A DNA stretch of 64,000 bases from Pseudomonas sp. B21_DOA. Its GTDB lineage: Bacteria; Pseudomonadota; Gammaproteobacteria; Pseudomonadales; Pseudomonadaceae. A model generated the notes under the pieces. The model did not search any database and was not told where the DNA came from. It worked only from the letters and a program-made list of their open reading frames with translations. Of this stretch, positions 1 through 8,469 are shown piece after piece (position 1 is the first letter of the stretch; the number at the start of each line of letters is the position of its first letter). Made by a program: the position numbers and the translations under genes. The stretch lies in contig CP086683.1 in NCBI GenBank assembly GCA_030544685.1, positions 620,001-684,000 of the forward strand. The letters are read 5' to 3'.

Positions 1-720
1 CCACGAACGGCGTGGCCGGGCGGTTGTAGATTTCCTGCGGCGTGGCGTACTGCTCGACGCGGCCGTTGTTCATCACTGCGATGCGATCGGCCATCAACAT
101 CGCTTCGTCCTGATTGTGCGTGACCATCAGCGTGGTGATGCCTAGATTGCGTTGCAGCTGACGCAGCTCGGTGCACAGATGCTCGCGCACCCGCGCGTCG
201 AGGGCCGACATCGGTTCGTCGAGTAATAACAGCGACGGCGCCGGCGCCAATGCGCGAGCGAGTGCTACTCGCTGTTGCTGACCGCCGGACAATTGGCCGG
301 GGTACTTTTCTCACTGCCGCTGAGGCCGACCAGCTCCAGCATCTGACCGACACGCCGACGCACTTCATCGCGACCGCTGCCGGCAAGGCCGTAGGAAATG
401 TTCGCCTCGACCGTCAGATTGGGGAACAACGCGTAGGACTGGAACAGGATCCCGTAATCCCGCGCTTGCGGGGCAAGATGCGAGACATCGCGATCGCCCA
501 GGTACAGCTCGCCACTGTCCTGCTGCTCCAGCCCGGCAATGCAGCGCAACAACGTGGTCTTGCCACAGCCCGACGGGCCGAGCAGACACACCAGTTCGCC
601 GGCGGCGACATCGAGGGAGACGTTATCCAGCGCAGTGAACGCACCGAAACGCTTGTGCACGCCGCGCACTTTCATCGGCGCACCGGGGTTGGTCAGGGCT
701 GTTGCGATGGCGGGATTCAT
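1..720 (-). CDS. ABC transporter ATP-binding protein, 2-aminoethylphosphonate type (3' end outside window; frameshifted)
   Basis: Cytoplasmic ATPase of an importer, probably for 2-aminoethylphosphonate. The N-terminal part shows Walker A (GPSGCGKTT) and the Q-loop ([14 protein letters not shown]). The ABC signature, Walker B (LLLLDEP) and H-loop (MVTHNQDEA) follow in another frame. The frame breaks at the A-run (T306-309 on the + strand): one extra A restores [14 protein letters not shown], the normal join before the signature motif. The gene runs off the left edge, so the C-terminal substrate-regulation domain is not seen. The start at 720 gives a short leader before the conserved core. A LysR gene lies upstream on the same strand. 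The AEP assignment rests on overall resemblance to PhnT-like ATPases; a spermidine/iron-type relative is possible. The frameshift is probably a sequence error. Confidence 0.75.
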
Positions 721-832
721 GGACGGACCTCATCAAGCAGATGAGGCCAATCCTAGAGTTGTAATGCGTCCGTCATGTGGCAGCGAGGCAAAAACCGCTG
801 ATAGTGGTATTCGGGGATTTTGGTTCGCCGCC

Positions 833-940
833 GATCGTTCCCACGCTCCGCGTGGGAATGCCTCAACGGACGCTCCGCGTTCGGCTTTTGGGACGCAGAG
901 CGTCCCGGGCTGCATTCCCACGCGGAGCGTGGGAACGATC
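833..940. repeat. Inverted repeat, GATCGTTCCCACGC family
   Basis: The outer arms begin GATCGTTCCCACGCTCCGCG and end in its reverse complement; inner GGACGC/GCGTCC arms form a second stem. The same family recurs at 42226-42327 and 47335-47438. It fills the gap between the LysR gene and the ABC gene. Confidence 0.85.
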
Positions 941-941
941 A

Positions 942-1805
942 TTACGCGGGAGACATCTCTTGGGCCAAGCCTAGGAACGCCGCCGGCAACCGCGCACCCT
1001 TGCGCTCTTTGAGGCAATACAGATACTCCGGAATCTGCGGCGCATTCTCGATGGTCAGCACCCTCAGTTGCGGATCATGCGGCACCTCCTGGCGGGCAAT
1101 GATGCTGATGCCGATATTGCGCAGCACGGCTTCACGGATCGACTCGCGGCTACCAATTTCCAGCAACGGCCCGAAGCTGACCCCGGCGCTGGCCAGCAAC
1201 TCTTCGGTCAAGCGCCGCGTGGTCGAACCCGGCTCGCGCATCAACAACGTATGCCCGGCCAGCGCACTCAGCGTCACATGCTCCTGCGCGGCCAATGGAT
1301 GATTGCGATGCACCGCCAGCACCAGCGGATCGGTGCCGAGTACCCGGCGAATCAGCCGCGCATCGTCGAGCAGCTGCGACGAGGCCGCGACATCCACGCG
1401 GTAATCCTCCAGCGCTTCCAGGACCTGCTGCGAATTGCCGATTTCCACCGACACTTCCACCTGCGGCAAACGCTCGCGGAAGGTCTTCACCAGATCGAGA
1501 ATGTAATACGGCGCGGTGGCGGCAATGCGCAGCGCGCCCTGCACCTGACCGCTGTTGCGCAGGAAGAACTCGATGTCCGCCTCTTGCTGCAGCAGCACCT
1601 TGACCATCGGCAGCAAGCGCGCGCCTTCGTCACTGACACTTAAACGGCGCCCGCCACGGTAGAACAGTTCCACCGAATACTGACTCTCCAGATTGCGGAT
1701 CTGCGTGGTCACGGTCGGTTGGCTGAGGCCGAGTTTTTTCGCCGCCAGCGTTATGCTGCCCAGGCGGGCGACCATGTAAAACGCTTTCAGCTCGGCACTC
1801 AGCAC
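942..1805 (-). CDS. LysR-family transcriptional regulator
   Basis: DNA-binding regulator with an N-terminal winged helix-turn-helix (about residues 15-60, containing TLAAKKLGLSQPTVTTQIR) and a C-terminal LysR effector-binding domain; about 287 aa, normal for the family. I prefer the GTG start at 1805 because GAGGG lies six bases before it; an ATG two codons upstream sits almost on top of that Shine-Dalgarno. It starts only 15 bases after the cadA stop on the same strand, but functionally it more likely belongs to the following phosphonate-type ABC gene, since LysR regulators of this type often sit beside such transporters. The ligand is unknown. Confidence 0.85.
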   Translation of the reverse strand: MLSAELKAFYMVARLGSITLAAKKLGLSQPTVTTQIRNLESQYSVELFYRGGRRLSVSDEGARLLPMVKVLLQQEADIEFFLRNSGQVQGALRIAATAPYYILDLVKTFRERLPQVEVSVEIGNSQQVLEALEDYRVDVAASSQLLDDARLIRRVLGTDPLVLAVHRNHPLAAQEHVTLSALAGHTLLMREPGSTTRRLTEELLASAGVSFGPLLEIGSRESIREAVLRNIGISIIARQEVPHDPQLRVLTIENAPQIPEYLYCLKERKGARLPAAFLGLAQEMSPA

Positions 1806-1820
1806 AACCATCCCTCACGT

Positions 1821-4123
1821 TTATTTGCGCAGCAGGCGCAAACCGTTGAACACCACCAGCAGGCTCACGCCCATATCGGCAAACACCGCCATCCACATGG
1901 TGGCGAGCCCGGCGAAGGTTACCGCAAGAAAGATCGCCTTGATCATTAGCGCCAGGGCGATGTTCTGTTTGAGGATGCTCGCGGTATTGCGCGACAGGCT
2001 GATGAAAGCAGGGATCTTGCGCAGATCGTCGTCCATCAAGGCGACATCGGCGGTTTCGATCGCGGTGTCGGTGCCGGCGGCGGCCATGGCGAAACCGATT
2101 TCGGCGCGGGCCAATGCCGGGGCGTCATTGATGCCGTCGCCGACCATACCGACCCGGTGACCCTGCTTGTACAGATCTTCAACGGCTTGCAGCTTGTCGG
2201 TCGGCAGCAAATCGCCGCGAGCCTCGTCGATGCCGACCTGGGCGGCAATCGCTTGCGCGGTGTGGACGTTGTCGCCGGTCAGCATCAGGGTTTTCACGCC
2301 GAGCTCATGCAACTGGCGAATCGCTTCGCGGCTGGTTTCCTTGACCGTGTCGGCCACGGCGAACAGCGCCAGCGGGCCTGAGTGGTCGAGCAGCAGCACC
2401 ACGGATTTGCCCTGTTTTTCCAGCGCGAACAGCTTCTCTTCCAGTTGCGGCGAGCAAAGGCCCAATTCTTCGACCAGACGATGATTGCCCAGGTGATAGG
2501 TCTGGCCATTGATGTCGCCTTTAACACCGCGCCCGCCCAGTGCCTCGAAGTTGTCCACAGGCAGTGCGCTTAAATTTTTATCCACAGCGGCATTGGAAAT
2601 CGCCAGCGACACCGGATGATCGGAGCGCCCGGCCAGCGCGGCAGCGATGGCCGGCGCGCTGGCATCGGCTGTCGGATCAAGCGACAGGTAATCGGTCTGC
2701 ACCGGTTTGCCGTGGGTGATGGTGCCGGTTTTATCAAGCGCCAGGTAATCGAGCTTGAAGCCGCCCTCCAGATACACGCCGCCCTTGACCAGAATGCCCT
2801 TGCGCGCCGCCGCCGCGAGGCCGCTGACGATGGTCACCGGCGTGGAAATCACCAGTGCGCACGGGCAGGCAACCACCAGCAACACCAGCGCGCGGTAGAT
2901 CCAGTCGAACCAAGCCGCGCCCATGAACAACGGCGGGATCACCGCCACCGCCAAAGCGAAGACGAATACCGCTGGGGTATAAACTTTCGAGAATTGATCA
3001 ACGAAGCGCTGAGTCGGCGCCCGCGCGCCCTGGGCCTGTTCGACGGCGTGAATGATCCGCGCCAGCGTCGAATTGTTCGCCGCTGCGGTCACCGTATATT
3101 CCAGCGACCCGGCCTGATTGATCGTGCCTGCGAAGACTTTGTCTCCGATGGTTTTCTCCACCGGCAAGCTTTCCCCGGTGATCGGTGCCTGATCGATGGT
3201 CGAGCTGCCACTGATCACCGCGCCGTCGAGCGCGATGCGCTCGCCGGGTTTCACCCGCACACGGGCGCCCAGTTCGACGCTTTTTACCTCTTGTTCGAGC
3301 CAGTTGCCGTCGGCCTGCAAGACCGTGGCCTGCTCGGGGTCATCTGCATCAGGCCGCTGATCGCATTGCGCGCGCGGTCCAGCGAGCGTGCTTCGATCAG
3401 CTCGGCGATGGTGAACAGGAACATCACCATCGCCGCTTCCGGCCACTGACCGATGAGGATGGCGCCGGTTACGGCGATGCTCATCAGCGCATTGATGTTG
3501 AGGTTAAGGTTCTTCAGGGCGATCCAGCCCTTTTATAAGTGCCGAGGCCGCCGCTGAGGATCGACACCAGCGCAACGACTGCCACCACCCAGTCCGGCGC
3601 GACGCTGGTGAAATGAATGACTTCGGCGCCCAGCGCGGTCAGGCCGGACAGCGCCAGTGGCCACCAGTGTTTTTACTGGCGCCGGGGCCGGCGCATCGAC
3701 GCCCGCCTCCAGCGGCTCGGCGTGCATGCCGAGGGATTTGATCGCCTCGGTGATCGGCTCGGTACCCGGCAGATTGTGGGTCACGCCAAGCACGCGGTTG
3801 ATCAGATTGAATTCCAGCTGCTGCACACCGGCCAGTTTGCCGAGCTTGTTCTGGATCAGCGTCTGCTCGGTCGGGCAGTCCATCGCCTCGATGCGGAAAC
3901 TGCTCAGGCGCGCATCATCGCTGGTCTTTTCGCTCAATTGCACCAAGGCAGGCGCTGCGGCTTTCGACGAGCAGCAGGAATCTTCGTGCGAATGAACCGG
4001 GGCCGGCGCAGCTTTCGAAGCGCAGCAGGAATCGCCGCCGTGCTCATGGTTATGCACTGGCTGCAATTTATGACTGTGATCGTGGCCGTCGCCGGGCTTG
4101 TGGGTGTGCAGGGAATCGCTCAT
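1821..4123 (-). CDS. cadA: Cd2+/Zn2+/Pb2+-exporting P-type ATPase, CadA/ZntA type (three frameshifts as sequenced)
   Basis: Inner-membrane P1B-type ATPase exporting soft divalent metals. The N-terminus is rich in His and has SCCASK and SCCSSK cysteine pairs, then a heavy-metal-associated domain with MDCPTE. Further on are the CPC transport motif (VVACPCALVIS), phosphorylation site DKTGT, SDHP, LTGDN and GDGINDAPA. The frame breaks three times: at the T-run 3670-3674 (one A too many, or two too few), at 3531-3534 (one A missing) and at 3336-3339 (one C missing). Corrected length is about 767 aa. The start at 4123 follows the MerR-type promoter shared with divergent cadR. Metal range is inferred from CadR and the CPC and MDCP motifs. 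Either assembly errors or a real pseudogene; the former is likelier given identical indels elsewhere. Confidence 0.85.
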
Positions 4124-4153
4124 TGGTCGCGTCCATGAAGGTGCCTGTTGCCA

Positions 4154-4184
4154 AGTAAAGACCCTGTAGCCACTATAGGGTCAA
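4154..4184 (-). promoter_or_regulatory. CadR operator/promoter of cadA
   Basis: Read on the minus strand there is a -35 box TTGACC (4179-4184), a 19-base spacer and a weak -10 TTTACT (4154-4159). The spacer region holds a near-perfect dyad, CTATAGGGT/ACCCTGTAG, at 4161-4181 with a three-base centre. An overlong spacer with a dyad is the hallmark of MerR-family activated promoters, where the regulator untwists the DNA. The site lies between divergent cadA and cadR. Confidence 0.75.
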
Positions 4185-4206
4185 GCACCCTTTGGAGATG
4201 GCCGTC

Positions 4207-4656
4207 ATGAAGATCGGCGAACTGGCGAAACTCACCGACTGCGCGGTGGAAACCATCCGCTACTACGAGCGCGAAAACCTCCTGCCGGAACCGGCGCGCA
4301 GCGATGGCAACTACCGCGTCTACACCCAGGCCCACGCCGAGCGGCTGACCTTCATCCGCAACTGCCGCACCCTCGACATGACCCTCGAAGAAATCCGCAG
4401 CCTCCTTGCCCTGCGCGACAGCCCGCAGGATCAGTGCGAGAGCGTCAATGCGCTGATCGACGAACATATTCAGCACGTGAAGGCGCGGATTGATGGCTTG
4501 CTGGCCTTGCAGACACAACTGCTCGACCTGCGCCAACGCTGTGGCGAAGGGCCGGAGGCAGATCAATGTGGGATCTTGCAGCGGCTGGAAGTCAGTGGCG
4601 GGGTTGTGGCGACCGAAGTCGAACACTCCCATGTAGGCCGTAGCCACGGCCACTGA
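4207..4656 (+). CDS. cadR: MerR-family Cd2+/Pb2+-responsive regulator CadR
   Basis: Metal-sensing activator of cadA. The protein starts MKIGELAKLTDCAVETIRYY, a MerR helix-turn-helix, followed by the dimerisation helix and Cys residues characteristic of CadR/PbrR (TDC, NCRTLDM, DQC, DQCG) and a His-rich tail ending SHVGRSHGH. It is 149 aa, as usual. I chose ATG 4207 because GGAG at 4194-4197 is correctly spaced and homologues start MKIG; in-frame TTG and ATG codons lie just upstream. It is divergent from cadA with the operator between them. Confidence 0.93.
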   Translation: MKIGELAKLTDCAVETIRYYERENLLPEPARSDGNYRVYTQAHAERLTFIRNCRTLDMTLEEIRSLLALRDSPQDQCESVNALIDEHIQHVKARIDGLLALQTQLLDLRQRCGEGPEADQCGILQRLEVSGGVVATEVEHSHVGRSHGH

Positions 4657-4674
4657 GCCCTGCACAAAGCCAAA

Positions 4675-4764
4675 TGTGGGAGCGGGCTTGCTCGCGAAGG
4701 CAGTATGTCAGTCGACATCATCGTTAACTGATACACCGCTTTCGCGAGCAAGCCCGCTCCCACA
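4675..4764. repeat. REPIN (GTGGGAGCGGGCTTGCTCGCGAA pair)
   Basis: Two REP units in inverted orientation, TGTGGGAGCGGGCTTGCTCG and its reverse complement, about 40 bases apart. The element lies between the convergent 3' ends of cadR and thyA. Confidence 0.9.
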
Positions 4765-4784
4765 AGGGTTGTGCGTGAGGACCG

Positions 4785-5756
4785 TCAGACCGCCATCGGC
4801 GCGGTCATCGGCGGATGGTGCTCATAGCCTTCCAGCGAGAAGTCGCTCGGCTCGACCAATTCCAGCCACTCCGGCTGATACACACCAGTCTTGGCAAACT
4901 CCGGCACGCGATCGGAGATCTTCAGTTTCGGCATGGCAAACGGCTCGCGCTTGAGCTGTTCGTTGAGCATGTCCAGGTGGTTCTCGTAGACGTGCGCATC
5001 GCCGATGAAATAGGTGAACCAGCGCGGCGTGTAGCCGGTCAGGCGACCGATCAGGCTCAGCAGCGCGGCGCCTTCGGTGAGGTTGAACGGTGTGCCCAGC
5101 CCTAGATCGTTGGAGCGGATGTAGAGAGTTAGAGAAATCTCTCTGGTCTCGACGTTCGGGTGGAACTGGTACAGCAGATGGCATGGCGGCAGGGCCATTT
5201 CATCGAGCTGGGCGCAGTTCCAGCCGTGGAACAGAATGCGGCGGCTGCCCGGATCCTTGATGATCGTGTCGACGCACTGGCGTACCTGATCGATCGCCTT
5301 GTACAGCACGACGTAGGCCTGGCCGTCTTCTTCGCCCTGGGCGATCTGCTTGTAGCCGTTGCTCAGGGTCTGTTCGATGGCAGCGGTGTTGCTCAGCGGG
5401 ATCTGCTTGTACGCTGGCCATTTGCGCCATTGCACGCCGTAGATTTCACCGAGGTCGTCGTCGCCCTGACGGAACGGGTTGGCCAGCCATTGCGCGTTTT
5501 CGTTGGCGTTCTGGTCCCAGACCTTGCAGCCCAGCGCACGAAATTCGGCAGCGTTGTTCACGCCACGGAGGAAGCCGCACATTTCGCCGATCGCCGATTT
5601 GAAGGCCATCTTGCGCGTGGTGATCGCCGGGAAACCTTCCTGCAGATCGAAACGCAGCATCGCTCCCGGAAAACTGATGGTGTTGATGCCGGTGCGGTTG
5701 GCCTGTTTGGTGCCGTTCTGAATGACGTGCGAGACCAGTTCGAGATATTGCTTCAT
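4785..5756 (-). CDS. thyA: Thymidylate synthase
   Basis: Makes dTMP from dUMP using 5,10-methylene-tetrahydrofolate as carbon donor and reductant; cytosolic, essential for DNA synthesis. The active-site cysteine is Cys192 in [11 protein letters not shown]; downstream [17 protein letters not shown] is the dUMP/folate-binding region. At 323 aa it is longer than the 264-aa E. coli enzyme, with the extra length in the region before the catalytic cysteine. Start ATG 5756. It lies about 50 bases after lgt on the same strand, an arrangement conserved in gamma-proteobacteria. Confidence 0.97.
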   Translation of the reverse strand: MKQYLELVSHVIQNGTKQANRTGINTISFPGAMLRFDLQEGFPAITTRKMAFKSAIGEMCGFLRGVNNAAEFRALGCKVWDQNANENAQWLANPFRQGDDDLGEIYGVQWRKWPAYKQIPLSNTAAIEQTLSNGYKQIAQGEEDGQAYVVLYKAIDQVRQCVDTIIKDPGSRRILFHGWNCAQLDEMALPPCHLLYQFHPNVETREISLTLYIRSNDLGLGTPFNLTEGAALLSLIGRLTGYTPRWFTYFIGDAHVYENHLDMLNEQLKREPFAMPKLKISDRVPEFAKTGVYQPEWLELVEPSDFSLEGYEHHPPMTAPMAV

Positions 5757-5806
5757 GAGTTACCTGTGTCCTTGGAGCCCCGGCGGCGCGTGCCGGGGTT
5801 CGTAGT

Positions 5807-6622
5807 TTAAGCCGTCGGCGCGAGCGGCGCTGCCGGGGCGCGACGATAGGCCAGCCAGATCAGCAACAGCCCGCCGACGATCATCGGCACGCAGAGCACC
5901 TGACCCATGGTCAGCCAGTTCCACGCCAGATAGCCCAACTGCGCATCAGGCACGCGGACGAACTCGACGATGAAACGGAAGATGCCGTAGAACAGCGCGA
6001 ACATGCCGGAGACCGCCATGGTCGGGCGTGGTTTGCGCGAGAAGATCCACAGGATCAGGAACAGCGCCACGCCTTCGAGGGCGAACTGGTACAGCTGCGA
6101 CGGGTGACGCGGCAACTGCGCCGGATCGCTGAACGGCGGGAACACCATTGCCCACGGCACGTCGGTGGCCTTGCCCCACAGCTCGGCGTTGATGAAGTTG
6201 CCGATGCGCCCGGCGCCCAGGCCGATCGGCACCATCGGCGCGACGAAGTCCATCAACTGGAAGAACGACTTGCCATTGCGCTTGCCGAACCACAGGGCCG
6301 CGAGCATCACGCCGATGAATCCGCCGTGGAACGACATGCCGCCCTTCCACACTTCGAAAATCAGCGTCGGGTTGGCCAGGTACGCGCTCAGATCATAGAA
6401 CAGCACGTAACCCAGACGGCCGCCGACGATCACGCCCATCGATAGCCAGAACACCAGATCGGAGAGTTTCTCCTTGGTCCAGGTCGGGTCGAAGCGGTTG
6501 AGCCGGCGCGACGCCAACAGCCACGCGCCGCCGATGCCGATCAGGTACATCAGACCGTACCAGTGGATTTTCAGCGGACCGATGGCCAGGGCCACCGGGT
6601 CGATCTGCGGGTAAGGCAGCAT
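5807..6622 (-). CDS. lgt: Prolipoprotein diacylglyceryl transferase
   Basis: Inner-membrane enzyme that moves diacylglyceryl from phosphatidylglycerol to the lipobox cysteine of prolipoproteins, the first step of lipoprotein maturation. The 271-aa protein has several hydrophobic segments, the MSFHGGFIG motif at residues 96-104 and the Lgt signature [13 protein letters not shown] at 138-150. Start ATG 6622. It probably forms an operon with downstream thyA. Confidence 0.97.
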   Translation of the reverse strand: MLPYPQIDPVALAIGPLKIHWYGLMYLIGIGGAWLLASRRLNRFDPTWTKEKLSDLVFWLSMGVIVGGRLGYVLFYDLSAYLANPTLIFEVWKGGMSFHGGFIGVMLAALWFGKRNGKSFFQLMDFVAPMVPIGLGAGRIGNFINAELWGKATDVPWAMVFPPFSDPAQLPRHPSQLYQFALEGVALFLILWIFSRKPRPTMAVSGMFALFYGIFRFIVEFVRVPDAQLGYLAWNWLTMGQVLCVPMIVGGLLLIWLAYRRAPAAPLAPTA

Positions 6623-6701
6623 TGCGACTCCTTGTTAGAGTGGAAAGCGAAATTCCCGGGCGACGCTGCCACCTCAGGATTAAGCCAGGATTGCCACGCG
6701 G

Positions 6702-7484
6702 TCAGAGCAGAAAGCTCAAACCCACGCAGAACAGCAAAGCGGCGAACAGCCTTTTCAGCAAGCGCGGCGACAACCTGTGCGCCAGACGCGCGCCGAGCCG
6801 AGCAAACACCATGCTGGTCAGGGCGATGCCCAACAATGCCGGCAAATACACAAAACCGAGACTATGGGCCGGCAACAACGGATCGTGCCACCCCAGAATC
6901 ATGAAACTTGCTGCACTGGCCAGAGCGATCGGCAAGCCACAGGCCGATGAGGTTGCCACGGCCTGCTGCATCGGCACGCTGCGCCAGGTCAGAAACGGCA
7001 CGGTCAGCGAGCCGCCACCAATGCCGAAAATCGCCGAGGCCCAGCCAATCACCGTACCAGCGGCAGTCAGACCGAGTTTGCCCGGCACCGTTCGGCTGGC
7101 CTTGGGTTTGACATCCAGCGCCAACTGCACGGCGATCACCAGGGCAAATACGCCGATGATCTTTTGCAGGTTCGGCCCGGAGATCGCTTCTGCGGTCAGC
7201 GCACCGAAACCGGCGCCGAGCAGAATGCCCACAGTCATCCAGCGAAAAATCGCCCAGCGCACCGCGCCCCGGCGGTGATGTTCACGTACGGCGTTGACCG
7301 AGGTGAAAATGATCGTCGCCAGCGACGTGCCCACCGCCAGGTGCGTGAGAATCGACTGATCAAAACCCTGCAAGGTAAAGCTGAACACCAGCACCGGGAC
7401 GATGATGATCCCGCCGCCAACGCCAAACAGCCCGGCGAGCACGCCCGCACAGGCGCCGAGCGCCAGGTAGAGCAGAAATTCCAT
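6702..7484 (-). CDS. TauE/SafE-family membrane permease
   Basis: Predicted inner-membrane exporter or permease of the sulfite-exporter TauE/SafE family, about 260 aa. It has many hydrophobic helices and the two repeated glycine-rich motifs of the family: GLFGVGGGIIIVPVLVF near the N-terminus and AIFGIGGGSLTVPFL in the second half. I chose ATG 7484 because GGAG lies seven bases upstream and the reading frame above it overlaps the divergent NRDE gene. It is upstream of lgt-thyA on the same strand. Substrate unknown; the family handles sulfite, sulfonates and other anions, and no sulfur genes adjoin it here. Confidence 0.85.
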   Translation of the reverse strand: MEFLLYLALGACAGVLAGLFGVGGGIIIVPVLVFSFTLQGFDQSILTHLAVGTSLATIIFTSVNAVREHHRRGAVRWAIFRWMTVGILLGAGFGALTAEAISGPNLQKIIGVFALVIAVQLALDVKPKASRTVPGKLGLTAAGTVIGWASAIFGIGGGSLTVPFLTWRSVPMQQAVATSSACGLPIALASAASFMILGWHDPLLPAHSLGFVYLPALLGIALTSMVFARLGARLAHRLSPRLLKRLFAALLFCVGLSFLL

Positions 7485-7614
7485 GACCGTCTCCAGCACG
7501 CATCGGCAAAACAGGAGCGGCATGTTAACGGATGCGCAGCCTTCTGCTCCACTGGCGATGGATGCACGGACGCCGGATGCGTAGAGTGGGCAAAAAACAC
7601 ACAAGGACCACCTT

Positions 7615-8361
7615 ATGTGCCTGATTGTTTTCGCCTGGCGCCCGGGCCATGCCCAGCCACTGATCGTCGCGGCCAACCGCGACGAGTTCTACGCCCGCCC
7701 CAGTCTGCCATTGGCGCCGTGGCCCGAGGCGCCGCAAGTGCATGCCGGGCGTGATCTTGAAGCTGGCGGCACCTGGCTGGGGATCGGCGCCAACGGACGC
7801 TTTGCCGCGCTGACCAATATCCGCGATCCGCAACAGCCGCCGGCAACCAAATCCCGGGGTGAACTGGTGGCGCGCTTTCTCACCGGTGATCTGTCGATTG
7901 ATGATTATTTGAGCGATGTGGTGGGTCGTGCAGCGGAATATGCCGGGTTCAATCTGCTGCTGGGCAACGCCCATGAGCTGTGGCATTTCAATGCGAGGGC
8001 GTCAGAGCCGGTGATGTTGCAGCCTGGAGTTTATGGGTTATCCAACGCGGGGCTGGATACGCCGTGGCCGAAATTGCTCAAGGCCAGGGCGGCGTTGAGC
8101 GCGGTGCTGGATGATCCGCAGCCTGAGCGGTTGCTGGCCTTGCTGAGCGATGCGCAGACAGCACCCGAGGCGGAGTTGCCGGATACGGGGATGGGCATGG
8201 CGACGGAAGCGTTGTTGTCGAGTGTGTTTATTGCCAGCCAGAGTTATGGCACCCGGGCGAGTACAGCGTTGATCGTGCAGGCAGACGGGACGCGGCGGAT
8301 GGTAGAGCGCAGTTTTGGGCCGTATGGCGGTCATTTGGGCGAGGTGGAGGTTGTGGTTTAG
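7615..8361 (+). CDS. NRDE-family (TANGO2-like) protein
   Basis: Protein of the NRDE/TANGO2 family (248 aa). It begins MCLIVFAW with Cys2, and NRDE follows at residues 21-24; AGGTWLGIGANGRFAALTN is also typical. Family members resemble N-terminal nucleophile hydrolases and the eukaryotic homologue is linked to haem or lipid handling, but the bacterial reaction is not settled. Start ATG 7615 follows AAGGA. It is divergent from the TauE-type permease gene and ends in a REPIN. Confidence 0.85.
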   Translation: MCLIVFAWRPGHAQPLIVAANRDEFYARPSLPLAPWPEAPQVHAGRDLEAGGTWLGIGANGRFAALTNIRDPQQPPATKSRGELVARFLTGDLSIDDYLSDVVGRAAEYAGFNLLLGNAHELWHFNARASEPVMLQPGVYGLSNAGLDTPWPKLLKARAALSAVLDDPQPERLLALLSDAQTAPEAELPDTGMGMATEALLSSVFIASQSYGTRASTALIVQADGTRRMVERSFGPYGGHLGEVEVVV

Positions 8362-8379
8362 CGGTGCCTGAACTGGCGC

Positions 8380-8456
8380 CTTCGCGAGCAGGCTCGCTCC
8401 CACATGGGTTTCGTGATCGATACGAATCCCTGTGGGAGCGAGCCTGCTCGCGAAGA
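8380..8456. repeat. REPIN
   Basis: Inverted REP pair, CTTCGCGAGCAGGCTCGCTC then its reverse complement, with the opposite unit orientation to the copy at 4675-4764. It separates the converging NRDE gene and ptsP. Confidence 0.9.
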
Positions 8457-8469
8457 GGACATCAGCCTG

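Noticed and set aside
250..744. 164-codon + strand frame at the left edge
   Set aside because: Antisense of the ABC ATPase gene, whose Walker A and Q-loop are clear.
4675..4764. Regularly spaced repeats resembling a CRISPR array
   Set aside because: Only two inverted copies occur per site, not direct repeats with spacers; they are REPINs.
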